This document shows positions 28,299 through 37,676 of a stretch of 64,000 bases of DNA, one piece after another. Position 1 is the stretch's first letter, and each line of letters opens with the position of its first letter. The notes under the pieces were generated by a model. That model was not told where the DNA came from. It did no database searches and saw only the letters and a program-made list of their open reading frames with translations. A program made the position numbers and the translations under genes. The stretch covers positions 51,891-115,890 of the forward strand of contig NZ_JBDKSS010000019.1 of the NCBI RefSeq assembly GCF_039680535.1. The letters are read 5' to 3'. Source of the stretch: Parvibaculum sp039680535. Lineage in GTDB: Bacteria; Pseudomonadota; Alphaproteobacteria; Parvibaculales; Parvibaculaceae.

Positions 28299-29066
28299 CT
28301 AGTGCAGGAACTGCTCGGTGAGGATGCGTTCATCAAGGCTGTGGCCCTCGTCGAACATCATCAGAAGGTCGATGGACGGATCTTCCTCGACCCTTACGTC
28401 GACCACGTCGCGGAATTCGCGGTGGTCGGCCACCGCGCTGACGGGGCGTTTCTCGGCTTCGAGGATTTCGAAGCGCACTTTCGCATGGTGCGAGAGCAGC
28501 GCACCGCGCCAGCGGCGGGGGCGGAAGGCGCTGATCGGCGTCAGCGCGAGAAGTGCCGCGTTGATGGGGATGATGGGCCCCTGCGCCGAGAGATTATAGG
28601 CTGTCGATCCGGCAGGCGTGGCGACGAGCACGCCGTCGCAGATGAGCTCCGCCATGCGGACCTTGTCATCGATGGAGATGCGGATCTTTGCGGCCTGCGC
28701 CGTTTCGCGCAAGAGCGACACTTCGTTGATCGCGAGTGCCTGATGCTCCGACCCGTTTGCGAGCGTTGCGTGGGCGCGCAGGGGATGGAGGCGGGCAATC
28801 TCGGCGGCTTCAAGCCGCTCGCGCAGATGGTCGGGCTTGTATTCGTTCATCAGGAAGCCGACGGAGCCGCGGTTCATGCCGTAGATCGGGATGCCGCGAT
28901 GCATGTGCTTGTGGAGCGTCTGGAGCATGAGGCCGTCACCGCCCAGCGCGACGAAAACATCCGCCTCCGCCGGCGCGGCATTGCCGTAACGGTCGGTGAG
29001 CGTCTTCAGCGCTTCCTGGGCTTCGGGCACATCGGTTGCCACGAAGGCGATCTTGTCGAACTTCAT
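28299..29066 (-). CDS. nadK: NAD kinase
   Basis: NadK (255 aa from the ATG at 29066) phosphorylates NAD to NADP with ATP in the cytoplasm. The diagnostic GGDG is in VALGGDGLMLQTLH (about residue 46). The INEVSLLRE strand and TPAGSTAYNLSAQGPIIP, which bind the NAD ribose, follow as expected. The length is the short alphaproteobacterial form. An ATG at 29075 is an alternative start. The gene is divergent from cutA, with 62 bases between the starts. Confidence 0.95.
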   Translation of the reverse strand: MKFDKIAFVATDVPEAQEALKTLTDRYGNAAPAEADVFVALGGDGLMLQTLHKHMHRGIPIYGMNRGSVGFLMNEYKPDHLRERLEAAEIARLHPLRAHATLANGSEHQALAINEVSLLRETAQAAKIRISIDDKVRMAELICDGVLVATPAGSTAYNLSAQGPIIPINAALLALTPISAFRPRRWRGALLSHHAKVRFEILEAEKRPVSAVADHREFRDVVDVRVEEDPSIDLLMMFDEGHSLDERILTEQFLH

Positions 29067-29128
29067 CAGTTCCATTCCGTCGGCCGCATGGGGCACTATA
29101 GTCCCGCGCGAGGGCAGGAGATAAGCAC

Positions 29129-29470
29129 ATGAGCGGCGAGACGCAAATAGGCTCGGAATTCGTCTTTATCTACACACCCTTGCCGGATATCGGCACGGCC
29201 GAGGCCATGGCGCGGGCGCTGGTGAGGGACCGGCTTGCGGCCTGCGTGAACCTCTATCCGGGCATTGTTTCCGTTTACGAATGGAAGGGGGAGGTGGAGA
29301 CGGACGGCGAGGTCGTCGCCTTCATCAAGACGCGCCGGGCGCTGGCCGAAGAGACGATCGCGGCGGCGCGAAAACTCCACCCCTATGAGGTGCCCGCCTT
29401 CCTTGTGCTGCCGATCGAAAACGGAAATGAGGATTACCTCGCCTGGGCGCGGGGGCAGGTGAAGGCCTAG
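29129..29470 (+). CDS. cutA: Divalent-cation tolerance protein CutA
   Basis: CutA (113 aa) is a small trimeric ferredoxin-like protein linked to copper tolerance. The family pattern is clear: LVRDRLAACVNLYPGIVSVYEWKGEVETDGEVVAFIKTRR followed by LHPYEVPAFLVLPIENGNEDYLAW. The cysteine in AACVN is the conserved one. Its end overlaps the moaA stop on the other strand. Confidence 0.95.
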   Translation: MSGETQIGSEFVFIYTPLPDIGTAEAMARALVRDRLAACVNLYPGIVSVYEWKGEVETDGEVVAFIKTRRALAEETIAAARKLHPYEVPAFLVLPIENGNEDYLAWARGQVKA

Positions 29471-30504
29471 CCGCCCGTCACCGACATGTGCCGCCCGACG
29501 GCGGGGCCTTTGTGCTCGCGGTCGATGACGAAGTCGTGGCCCTTGGGCTTGCGGCCGATGGCTTCGTCGATGGCGGCATTCAGGAGATCGTCGCTGCTGC
29601 TCGCGCGCGCAGCGGCACGGAGGTCAGCGGCATCCTCCTGCCCGAGGCACATGAAAAGCGTGCCCGTGCAGGTGAGGCGGACGCGGTTGCAGCTCTCGCA
29701 GAAATTATGGCTGAGCGGCGTGATGAAGCCGAGCCTTCCGCCCGTCTCGCGGATGCGGACATAGCGGGCGGGGCCGCCCGTGCGGTCGGGCAGGTCTTCG
29801 AGCGTCCAGCGTGTTTCCAGATCGGCGCGGACGCGCGACAGCGGCAGATATTGATCCGTGCGGTCCTCGTCGATCTCGCCCATGGGCATGGTTTCGATGA
29901 GCGTGATGTCGTGGCCCTGTCCATGCGCCCATTCGACGAGCGAGGGGAGTTCGGCCGCGTTGTCGTCCTTGAGCGCGACGGTGTTGATCTTGACCTTGAT
30001 GCCGGCCTTGGTCGCGGCCTCGATACCTTCGAGTACCTGAGGCAAACGTCCCCAGCGCGTGATATGGGCGAAGCGCTTTGCGTCAAGCGTGTCGAGCGAG
30101 ACATTGATGCGGCGGATGCCGGCGGCGGCGAGCTCCCCGGCGAAGCGCGCGAGCTGGCTGCCATTGGTGGTCAGCGTCAGTTCTTCCAGCGCGCCGGTTT
30201 CGAGGTGCCGGCCGAGCGAGCGGATGAGCGTCATCACGTCCCGGCGGACCAGCGGTTCACCGCCCGTGAGGCGAAGCTTGCGGACGCCCTTGGCGATGAA
30301 GGCCGAGCAGACGCGATCGAGCTCCTCGAGCGTCAGAAGCTCCTTCTTCGGCAGGAAGGTCATGTGCTCCGACATGCAATAGGTGCAGCGGAAGTCGCAA
30401 CGATCCGTCACCGAGACGCGCAGATAGGTCACCGCCCGTCCGAACGGGTCGATCATGGGGGAGGCTTCCGGGGCCGGGGTGAGGGCACGAGGCTCGAAGG
30501 TCAT
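29467..30504 (-). CDS. moaA: GTP 3',8-cyclase
   Basis: MoaA (345 aa from ATG 30504) carries out the first step of molybdenum cofactor synthesis by radical SAM chemistry. The N-terminal cluster site is CDFRCTYCMSE (CxxxCxxC). The C-terminal second cluster is formed by FCESCNRVRLTC and a later cysteine in FMCLGQ. The chain ends in Gly-Gly, as needed for MoaA function. The product would supply Moco for the molybdenum hydroxylase large subunit at 34.5 kb. Frames extending to 30678 are not conserved. Confidence 0.97.
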   Translation of the reverse strand: MTFEPRALTPAPEASPMIDPFGRAVTYLRVSVTDRCDFRCTYCMSEHMTFLPKKELLTLEELDRVCSAFIAKGVRKLRLTGGEPLVRRDVMTLIRSLGRHLETGALEELTLTTNGSQLARFAGELAAAGIRRINVSLDTLDAKRFAHITRWGRLPQVLEGIEAATKAGIKVKINTVALKDDNAAELPSLVEWAHGQGHDITLIETMPMGEIDEDRTDQYLPLSRVRADLETRWTLEDLPDRTGGPARYVRIRETGGRLGFITPLSHNFCESCNRVRLTCTGTLFMCLGQEDAADLRAAARASSSDDLLNAAIDEAIGRKPKGHDFVIDREHKGPAVGRHMSVTGG

Positions 30505-30660
30505 AGAATAACGATAACACCTCCCCGTGGGAATTTCTCCCCCAAGTCGTGTAGGGGCAATTTTTTTGGCAGTCCGGCGCTTCGGCGGGGGCGGTTTGGG
30601 CGGTTTCAAAGGCCGGGCGCACAGGCTAGCCTTCGCTCGCCGCAAGCGGGGAGGGCGAGG

Positions 30661-32163
30661 ATGTCGACCAGCGCACATTACATTTTGTCAATCGATCAGG
30701 GCACCACGAGCACCCGGGCGCTGCTTTTCGACCAGTCCGGCTCGCCCATGCGGGTGCGGCAGAAGGAGCTGCGCCAGATCTACCCGCAGGATGGCTGGGT
30801 GGAGCATGACGCAGGGGAAATCTGGCAGGCGACGCTCGATGTTTGCCGGGGCCTGCTGACGGCGGGCACCCATGTCGAGAATATCGCGGCCATCGGCATC
30901 ACCAATCAGCGCGAGACGACCGTGCTCTGGGAGCGGGCGACGGGGAAGCCGCTCCACAACGCCATCGTCTGGCAGGACCGCCGCACGGCGGAGCTCTGCG
31001 CGAGGTTGAAGGCGGAGGGCAAGGAGCCTGCGGTTCAGGCGAAGACGGGGCTTCTGCTCGATCCCTATTTCTCCGGCACCAAGCTCGCCTGGCTGCTCGA
31101 CCATGTGCCGAATGCGCGGGCGCGGGCGGAGAAGGGTGAGCTTTGCTTCGGCACCATCGACTCCTGGCTCATCTACAAGCTCACCGGAGGCAAGGTGCAT
31201 GCGACCGATGCGACCAACGCTTCGCGGACGCTGCTGTTCAACATCGGCACCCAACAATGGGACGATGAAATCCTCGGCTGGCTCGGCATTCCCCGCGCGC
31301 TGCTGCCGGAGGTGAAAGATTGCTGCGCCGATTTTGGCCTGACGGAAAAATCGCTCTTCGGTGCGGAGGTTCGCGTCGCGGGCGTCGCGGGCGACCAGCA
31401 GGCGGCGACGGTGGGGCAGGCCTGCTTCGAGCCGGGGCTGATGAAATCGACTTATGGCACGGGCTGTTTCGCCGTCCTCAACACCGGCGAGCGGCAGGTG
31501 GCGAGCGCGAACCGCCTGCTGACGACCGTGGCCTATCGTCTCGGCGGTAAGACGACCTATGCGCTGGAAGGCTCGATCTTCATGGCGGGCGCCATCGTGC
31601 AATGGCTGCGCGACGAGATGCGGCTGATCTCCAGTTCGGCGGAGAGCGAGGCGCTGGCCGCCGACGCGGACCCCAATTCCTCCGTCGTGCTGGTGCCCGC
31701 CTTTACCGGCCTCGGCGCGCCTTACTGGGACCCGCATGCGCGAGCAGCGCTCTTCGGCATGACGCGGGACACGGGCGCCGCCGAAATCGTCCGGGCGGCG
31801 GTCGAATCCGTTTCCTTTCAGACGCGCGATCTCATGGAGGCGATGACCGCCGACATGAAGGCGGCGGGTCTTGAAAGTCCGCAGGCGCTCCGCGTCGATG
31901 GCGGCATGGTTGCGAACAACTGGTTCATGCAGAACCTGACGGACATTCTGGGCCGTCCGGTCGAACGTCCGGCCATCACCGAAACGACGGCGCTCGGCGC
32001 GGCCTATCTCGCGGGCATGCAGGTCGGCTTCTACGGCACGCCGCAGGATGTCGCCCGCCACTGGCAATGCGAGCGCCGCTTTGAGCCGGAAATGGTGGAG
32101 GCCGAACGATCCGCGCGCTATGGCCGCTGGGGACAGGCTGTCGGGCGGGTGCTGACGCGCTAG
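30661..32163 (+). CDS. glpK: Glycerol kinase
   Basis: GlpK (500 aa from ATG 30661) phosphorylates glycerol to glycerol-3-phosphate. The FGGY-family ATPase motifs are present: SIDQGTTSTRALLFD at the N-terminus, WQDRRTAELC, STYGTGCFAVLNTG in the middle, and ALRVDGGMVANNWFMQN near the C-terminus. The frame stays open upstream to 29488, but that part is antisense to moaA and is not coding. No glpF or glpD is adjacent. Confidence 0.96.
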   Translation: MSTSAHYILSIDQGTTSTRALLFDQSGSPMRVRQKELRQIYPQDGWVEHDAGEIWQATLDVCRGLLTAGTHVENIAAIGITNQRETTVLWERATGKPLHNAIVWQDRRTAELCARLKAEGKEPAVQAKTGLLLDPYFSGTKLAWLLDHVPNARARAEKGELCFGTIDSWLIYKLTGGKVHATDATNASRTLLFNIGTQQWDDEILGWLGIPRALLPEVKDCCADFGLTEKSLFGAEVRVAGVAGDQQAATVGQACFEPGLMKSTYGTGCFAVLNTGERQVASANRLLTTVAYRLGGKTTYALEGSIFMAGAIVQWLRDEMRLISSSAESEALAADADPNSSVVLVPAFTGLGAPYWDPHARAALFGMTRDTGAAEIVRAAVESVSFQTRDLMEAMTADMKAAGLESPQALRVDGGMVANNWFMQNLTDILGRPVERPAITETTALGAAYLAGMQVGFYGTPQDVARHWQCERRFEPEMVEAERSARYGRWGQAVGRVLTR

Positions 32164-32205
32164 CCCGTGTTATAGTTCCCAAAACGACCAATCGGGAGAA
32201 CGCTC

Positions 32206-33624
32206 ATGGCCGCTTCGACGGACGACCTCATTGCGAAACTGAAGGCGGCGCTGCCGGTCGGCAGTGTGCTCGAAGGCGCAGAGGCAGCGGAGAAGGCGCA
32301 GGGCGGCTGGAGCAGGCTCGGAAGTCCGCGCGCCGTGTTGCGTCCTGCTTCGACGGAAGAGGTTTCAAAAATCCTGAAGCTCGCCCATGCGGCGGGCGAG
32401 CCTATTGTTCCGTGGGGCGGCAAGACCGGGCTCGTCGAAGGTGCAGAGGCGGAGGGGCATATCGTGCTCTCGCTCGACCGCATGAACCGCATCGAGGAAA
32501 TCGACGTCGCGGGCGGCACGGCGACGGTGCAGGCGGGGTGCATCTTGCAGGCGCTTTGCGAAGCGGTGGAGACGCAGGGTGCGCTCTTTCCGCTCGATCT
32601 CGGCGCGCGCGGATCGGCCACCATCGGCGGCAACATCTCGACCAATGCGGGCGGCAATCGCGTCATCCGCTATGGCATGATGCGCGACATGGTGCTCGGC
32701 CTCGAAGCGGTGCTGGCCGACGGCACGGTGATTTCCTCGCTCAACCATCTCATCAAGAACAATGCGGGCTACGACCTGAAACAGCTCTTCATCGGCTCGG
32801 AGGGTACGCTCGGCATCGTGACACGCGCCGTGTTGCGCCTGCGTTCGAAACCCTTGTCTCAGGATACGGGCTTCGTCGCTGTGGAGAGCTTCGAACAGCT
32901 GCCGAAATTCCTGCGCCATATGGAGCGTGCGCTGGGCGGCACGCTCTCAGCCTTCGAGGTGCTGTGGGAGGATTTCTACAAGCTCGTGACGACGGAGCCG
33001 GCCAAGGGAAAGACTCTGCTGGATTACGGCCATCCCTATTACGTGCTCGTCGAGTCCATGGGCGGGGATCAGGAAGAAGACTCCGCGCGCTTTGAAAAGG
33101 CGCTGATGGCGGCGCTTGAGGACGGGCAGGTGTCCGATGCGGTGATCGCGAAAAATCAGGCCGAACGAAACCAGATGTGGGCGTTGCGCGACGATGTGGG
33201 GCAGGTTGCGCGCAACCGGCCGATCTTCACATTCGATGTGAGCCTGAAGATCGCCGACATGCAGAGCTATATCGCCGAGGTGCGCGAGGGCCTCGCGGCG
33301 AAATGGCCGGCGCATTCGCTGATGGTTTTCGGCCATCTCGGCGACGGCAACCTGCATGTCATTCCGGGAAGCGTGCCCGAGCACACGCCGGCCATACGCA
33401 AGGAGGTCGAAGCGATCGTCTATGGCGCTTTGCGCAAGCGCGGCGGCTCCGTTTCGGCGGAGCATGGCATCGGCCTTGAGAAACGGCCGTATCTCGGCTG
33501 GTCACGCTCGCCGGAAGAGGTCGCCTTGATGCGGACGCTGAAGGCGGCGCTCGACCCCAAGGGCATTCTCAATCCCGGCAAGGTGCTGGAGCCCGCGGGC
33601 TCACACGCAAAGGCGGCGGAATAG
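32206..33624 (+). CDS. FAD-linked oxidase (GlcD / D-lactate or D-2-hydroxyglutarate dehydrogenase type)
   Basis: The 472-aa protein has an FAD_binding_4 domain at residues 40-185 (PIVPWGGKTGLVEGAE; GSATIGGNISTNAGGNRVIRYG; GSEGTLGIVT). A FAD-oxidase C-terminal domain follows, with GHLGDGNLHV and SAEHGIGLEKR, whose histidines build the metal and active site. The family oxidises D-2-hydroxyacids, passing electrons to the respiratory chain. Which acid is used is not determined. The start is 42 bases after glpK, so it may be co-transcribed with it. Confidence 0.9.
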   Translation: MAASTDDLIAKLKAALPVGSVLEGAEAAEKAQGGWSRLGSPRAVLRPASTEEVSKILKLAHAAGEPIVPWGGKTGLVEGAEAEGHIVLSLDRMNRIEEIDVAGGTATVQAGCILQALCEAVETQGALFPLDLGARGSATIGGNISTNAGGNRVIRYGMMRDMVLGLEAVLADGTVISSLNHLIKNNAGYDLKQLFIGSEGTLGIVTRAVLRLRSKPLSQDTGFVAVESFEQLPKFLRHMERALGGTLSAFEVLWEDFYKLVTTEPAKGKTLLDYGHPYYVLVESMGGDQEEDSARFEKALMAALEDGQVSDAVIAKNQAERNQMWALRDDVGQVARNRPIFTFDVSLKIADMQSYIAEVREGLAAKWPAHSLMVFGHLGDGNLHVIPGSVPEHTPAIRKEVEAIVYGALRKRGGSVSAEHGIGLEKRPYLGWSRSPEEVALMRTLKAALDPKGILNPGKVLEPAGSHAKAAE

Positions 33625-33669
33625 GCATGGAAGGCGAGCGGTGGGTCCATGGGCCCGCCGCTCGTCCAT

Positions 33670-34257
33670 TCATTCGGCAGGCGGCGGCGCGTCGGGACCG
33701 TCCGGCGCTTCGTCATCCTTCATCATGCGCGAGCCGCCCTTGAGCATGCCCCGGTGCTCGGCGCGGGGGCCGTGTCCGAAGGGTGGGCGCATTTCAAAAT
33801 CGCCAAACCGATTGAGGATTTCCTTCTGGTCCGCGTCGAGCGATTGATAAAGCGCTTCGAGGGCGGGTTGCGAAGCCTTCATCGAATCGAGCTTCAGCGT
33901 CAGCATTTTCTGCATGAAGGCGCGGCGTTCGACGATGGTTGGGGCGCCGTCCTTGCCGCTCGGCGGGAGCGGCCGCTCGAAGCAGGCCTGCTCGGTGGCC
34001 TTGGCATTGGCGAGAGTGGCATCGCGCCATTTGTTCCAGAGGGGAAGCTGCGCCGCGCTGGGCTTCAGCCGTGCTTCCAGATAGGCGAGACCGCCTGCAA
34101 CGCGGGCCGACCGCTCTGCGCACCGGTCCTTTGCGAATTTCTGCATTTCCGCGGCGGCTGGGCGGGGTGGCTTGGTGTCTTCCGCATAGGACGGCATGGC
34201 GAAAAGCCCCACGCAGAGTAGGGCGGCAGCGCCACCCGTCAGCAGTTTGTTTCTCAT
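33670..34257 (-). CDS. Periplasmic LTXXQ/Spy-like protein
   Basis: This 195-aa protein has a signal peptide (LLTGGAAALLCVGLFAMPSYA) and an all-helical mature part. Relevant repeats are ARLKPSAAQLPLWNKW and SLDADQKEILNRF, which resemble the LTxxQ motif of Spy/CpxP envelope-stress chaperones. The tail is proline- and acid-rich. It probably works in the periplasm as a chaperone or metal binder; no partner is nearby. Confidence 0.7.
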   Translation of the reverse strand: MRNKLLTGGAAALLCVGLFAMPSYAEDTKPPRPAAAEMQKFAKDRCAERSARVAGGLAYLEARLKPSAAQLPLWNKWRDATLANAKATEQACFERPLPPSGKDGAPTIVERRAFMQKMLTLKLDSMKASQPALEALYQSLDADQKEILNRFGDFEMRPPFGHGPRAEHRGMLKGGSRMMKDDEAPDGPDAPPPAE

Positions 34258-34520
34258 TTCCGAACTCCTTCTCAGGCGACCCCCTTGAGCGATGAAACGA
34301 CGCGCGGAGGGATATCCGTCGGCTTTTTTGGCGATGGCGGCGGTTTGCAGTGCGGGCGCGCTTCGTGGCAGACTGCTCGAAACCGCAACGAATCCGGATC
34401 GAGGCGCGGCGCGTGGTTCGCAGCCAGCCTCTCCGTCATCACAGAATTGAAACAGGGACGCCGGGCAGATTCGTCCAGTTGTCTGAAGCCATCCGCAATG
34501 CTCTGCAAGGTGAGGTCGTC

Positions 34521-36863
34521 ATGGTGAAGTTCGGCGTCGGTCAACCGATGAGGCGTGTCGAGGACGAACGGCTCGTAACGGGCAAGGGCAAGTATACGGA
34601 CGACCTGGCTCTGGACGGGCAGGCCCATGCCTTCATGGTGCGCTCGCCCCATGCGCATGCGCGTATTCTGTCCATCGACACGGAAGACGCGATGAACGCG
34701 CCGGGTGTGCTCGCCGTCTGGACGGGCGCGGACGCCGAGCGGGAAGGTCTCGGTATCGTCGCAAGCCCCGCCGCCGACATGCTGAAGAACAGCGACGGCA
34801 CGCCGATCTTCAAGACGACGCGCCACCTCATCGCGCGGGATACGGTGCGCTACGCTGGCGACACGGTTGCGCTCATCGTCGCGGAGACGCTCAATCAGGC
34901 GCGCGACGCGGCGGACCTTCTGGTCATCGACTACGAGACATTGCCGAGCGTCGCGGATACGGCAGGGGCCCTTGCGCCCGACGCACCGGTCGTCTGGCCG
35001 GAAGCGGGATCGAACCTCGCCTATGACTGGAGCCTTGGCGACGAGGCGGCCGCCGGCGCCGCGCTGAAGCAGGCGGCTCATGTCACTCGCATCAAGCTCA
35101 TCAACAATCGCATCGTCGTCAACGCGATGGAGCCGCGCGCGGCGCTGGGCGTCTATGACGCGACGCGTGATCACTACACGCTCTATAGCCCGAGCCAGGG
35201 CGTCCATTCGATGCGGAACTTCATCGCGCAGTTCTCGCTCAAGATTCCGGTTGAGAAGCTTCGCGTCGTCACCGAAGACGTCGGCGGCGGCTTCGGCATG
35301 AAGACCTTCGTCTATCCTGAATATCCGCTGGTGCTTTTCGCATCGAGGAAGCTCGGCCGTCCCGTGAAGTGGACGGGCGACCGCTCGGATGCGTTCCTCA
35401 CCGACAGTCAGGGCCGCGACCATGTGACGGAAGCGTCGCTCGCGCTCGACAAGGATGGGCACATCCTCAGCATCGAGGTCGACACCATCGCCAATCTTGG
35501 CGGCTATCAGAGCCAGTTCGGGCCCTTCATTCCGTCGCTCGCGCCGCGCAACATGCAGGTCGGCGTCTACAAGGTGCCGGTGCTCTATAACCGTGTGCGT
35601 GCGGTCTACACCAACACGGTGCCGGTCGATGCCTATCGCGGCGCGGGCCGTCCGGAAGCGTCCTATCTCATCGAGCGGTTGATGGATCAGGCGGGGCGCG
35701 AAACCGGCCTCGGCCCGGTCGAGATCAGGCGGCGCAATTTCATTCCCGCAAGCGAGATGCCCTATCACGGCGGCGCGTCATTGCCTTTCGACTCGGGCGA
35801 TTTCGAGCGCAATCTCAATGACGCGCTGGTGAAGGCCGATGTTGCGGGCTTCGAGGCGCGTCGCGCGGCGGCAGCGAAAGAGGGCAAGATCCGCGGGATC
35901 GGCCTGAGCTATTACGTCGAGCGCACCGCGGCGGGCATGTCGGACTATGCGCGTATCGCGATCGATGGCGAGAACGGCACGGTCCATGTCTGGACCGGCC
36001 AGCAGACGAACGGGCAAGGACACGAAACGGCATGGACGCAGTTCCTGGCCAATCGTCTCGGCCTCGACGTCGAAAAGATCAAGGTGCATCTCGGCGATAG
36101 CGACGTGCTGCCGGGCGGCGCGGGCACGGGCGGATCGAAGGCGATCTATCTCGTCACCGGCGCCATCGGCGACGCGTCGGACAAGCTGATCGAGAAGGGC
36201 CGCGAGATTGCAGCGAACGAGCTCGAAGCGGCGAAGGCCGATATCGAATATCGCGGCAGCGAGGGCGAGCCCGTCTTCGCCGTGGCAGGCACGGACCGCA
36301 AGATCGACCTCTTCGCGGTGGCGCGTCTCGCTGAGGGCCAGGCCGATGTCGGCGAGCTTTCCGGCGACGGCGAATATAACCAGAAGGGAAATACCTTCCC
36401 CAACGGCGCCCATGTCTGCGAGGTCGAAATCGATCCCGAGACGGGCGTGTACAAGATCGTGCGTTTCACGGCGGTGGACGATTTCGGCCACATCCTCAAC
36501 CCGCTTCTTGTGGCGGGTCAGGTCCATGGCGGCATCGTGCAGGGTCTTGGACAGGCGATGGGCGAGCACGCCGTTTTCGACAACGAGACCGGCCAGCTCA
36601 TTACCGGCTCCTTGATGGACTATTGGCTGCCTCGCGCCGATGACGTTCCCTTCTTCGACATCAGCTACAACGAGATCCCCTCGACCTCGAATGCGCTGGG
36701 TGTGAAGGGTGCGGGCGAAGCCGGCACGGTTGGCGCGCCCGCGGCTTTCATCAATGCGGTGATCGACGCGCTCAAGCCCTACGGCATCGAGAGCATCGAC
36801 ATGCCGGTGACGCCGCAGAAGCTCTGGGCACTGATCAACGGCGCGCGCCGCGCCGCCGAATAA
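34521..36863 (+). CDS. Molybdenum hydroxylase large subunit (form-II CoxL-like)
   Basis: This 780-aa subunit of the xanthine oxidase/CO dehydrogenase family is counted from ATG 34521 (GVGQPMRRVEDERLVTGKGKYTDD start). The active-site loop reads AYRGAGR, the form-II CoxL signature, not the AYxCSFR of true aerobic CO dehydrogenase. GGGFGMKTFVYPEY, VDxxGR-type cofactor loops and the catalytic glutamate in GVKGAGEAGTVGAP are present. The 2Fe-2S small subunit and FAD medium subunit genes, normally adjacent, are absent here. They may lie elsewhere, or the subunit may pair with an unlinked set. Substrate is unknown. Confidence 0.88.
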   Translation: MVKFGVGQPMRRVEDERLVTGKGKYTDDLALDGQAHAFMVRSPHAHARILSIDTEDAMNAPGVLAVWTGADAEREGLGIVASPAADMLKNSDGTPIFKTTRHLIARDTVRYAGDTVALIVAETLNQARDAADLLVIDYETLPSVADTAGALAPDAPVVWPEAGSNLAYDWSLGDEAAAGAALKQAAHVTRIKLINNRIVVNAMEPRAALGVYDATRDHYTLYSPSQGVHSMRNFIAQFSLKIPVEKLRVVTEDVGGGFGMKTFVYPEYPLVLFASRKLGRPVKWTGDRSDAFLTDSQGRDHVTEASLALDKDGHILSIEVDTIANLGGYQSQFGPFIPSLAPRNMQVGVYKVPVLYNRVRAVYTNTVPVDAYRGAGRPEASYLIERLMDQAGRETGLGPVEIRRRNFIPASEMPYHGGASLPFDSGDFERNLNDALVKADVAGFEARRAAAAKEGKIRGIGLSYYVERTAAGMSDYARIAIDGENGTVHVWTGQQTNGQGHETAWTQFLANRLGLDVEKIKVHLGDSDVLPGGAGTGGSKAIYLVTGAIGDASDKLIEKGREIAANELEAAKADIEYRGSEGEPVFAVAGTDRKIDLFAVARLAEGQADVGELSGDGEYNQKGNTFPNGAHVCEVEIDPETGVYKIVRFTAVDDFGHILNPLLVAGQVHGGIVQGLGQAMGEHAVFDNETGQLITGSLMDYWLPRADDVPFFDISYNEIPSTSNALGVKGAGEAGTVGAPAAFINAVIDALKPYGIESIDMPVTPQKLWALINGARRAAE

Positions 36864-36870
36864 GGCTGGA

Positions 36871-36888
36871 TTAGGGTCTGGACCCTAA
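36871..36888. promoter_or_regulatory. 18-bp palindrome between coxL-like and tetR genes
   Basis: TTAGGGTC and GACCCTAA flank TG, followed by CATTTTTG. It could be a terminator of the oxidase gene (short T-run) or an operator for the TetR protein that begins 64 bases downstream. The sequence alone does not decide between them. Confidence 0.45.
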
Positions 36889-36952
36889 CATTTTTGTCAG
36901 TTTGCGCCGATGTGCCGTTGACAATTTGTCACGGCGTATCGAACATCTGTCC

Positions 36953-37642
36953 ATGATGACGGAGGAACCAAACTCCAGGACTGATAAGGCCACAGAGATG
37001 GCTGTTCTGGAGGTCGAGGAAGGGGCAGCCACCAGCACTGGCGTTGGCGGTGTACGTGGCGGCGTCTCTCGAAGAAAACAGGAAAGCCGGCGCAAGCTGC
37101 TTGCGGCAGCGCGAAAGCTCTTTGTCGAGCGCGGATACCACGAAACCCGCCCGCAGGATATTTCCCGCGAGGCAGGCGTCGGGCATGGGACGTTCTATCT
37201 CCATTTCGAGGACAAGCTGGCCTGTTTTCTCGCCTTCACGGACGAGGCAGCCATAGAGCTTGAATATTTCCTCGCGCAGCATGTCGGGCGCGTCGGGCGT
37301 CTCGAGGATTCGGTGCGCGAGATCCTGCGCGGCATTTTCGAATATTCGGTCGCGCATCCCGGCGTCATCTCGGCGGCGCTGACAGATGCGTCCGTGCTGT
37401 CCACGAGCGACATCGGCAAGAAGATGCCGATGACGCGGTGGGCGGAGGGCTGGGCGGTTCTCATCGAGAAATGGAAAGCGAGCGGCGAGGTGTCGCCAGA
37501 CATCGACAGCAGGCTCGCGGGTCATCTTATCGTCGGCGCGATCAAGCAGGGCGGCGGCTACGCCGCACGTGAAAATCTCGATACGGAAAAGATCATCGAC
37601 GGCATGACGATGCTTTTCGTCAGGTCGCTGAAAAAGCAATAA
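36953..37642 (+). CDS. TetR-family transcriptional regulator
   Basis: The product is 229 aa from ATG 36953 (the next ATG is 36956). It has a disordered acidic N-terminus, then a TetR DNA-binding domain at about residues 40-90: RRKLLAAARKLFVERGYHETRPQDISREAGVGHGTFYLHFEDK. A C-terminal helical ligand domain follows. It precedes the 341-aa gene by 34 bases and the luciferase-like gene further on, so it probably represses that operon. The ligand is unknown. Confidence 0.9.
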   Translation: MMTEEPNSRTDKATEMAVLEVEEGAATSTGVGGVRGGVSRRKQESRRKLLAAARKLFVERGYHETRPQDISREAGVGHGTFYLHFEDKLACFLAFTDEAAIELEYFLAQHVGRVGRLEDSVREILRGIFEYSVAHPGVISAALTDASVLSTSDIGKKMPMTRWAEGWAVLIEKWKASGEVSPDIDSRLAGHLIVGAIKQGGGYAARENLDTEKIIDGMTMLFVRSLKKQ

Positions 37643-37676
37643 GGCCGCAAGAGGCCGGCACCGGGAGGAGAGGATA

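Noticed and set aside
30688..32067. 459-aa minus-strand frame across glpK
   Set aside because: Antisense of a complete glycerol kinase.
36902..36955. Extended N-terminus of the TetR protein
   Set aside because: The extra residues are not conserved-looking, and a better start lies at 36953.
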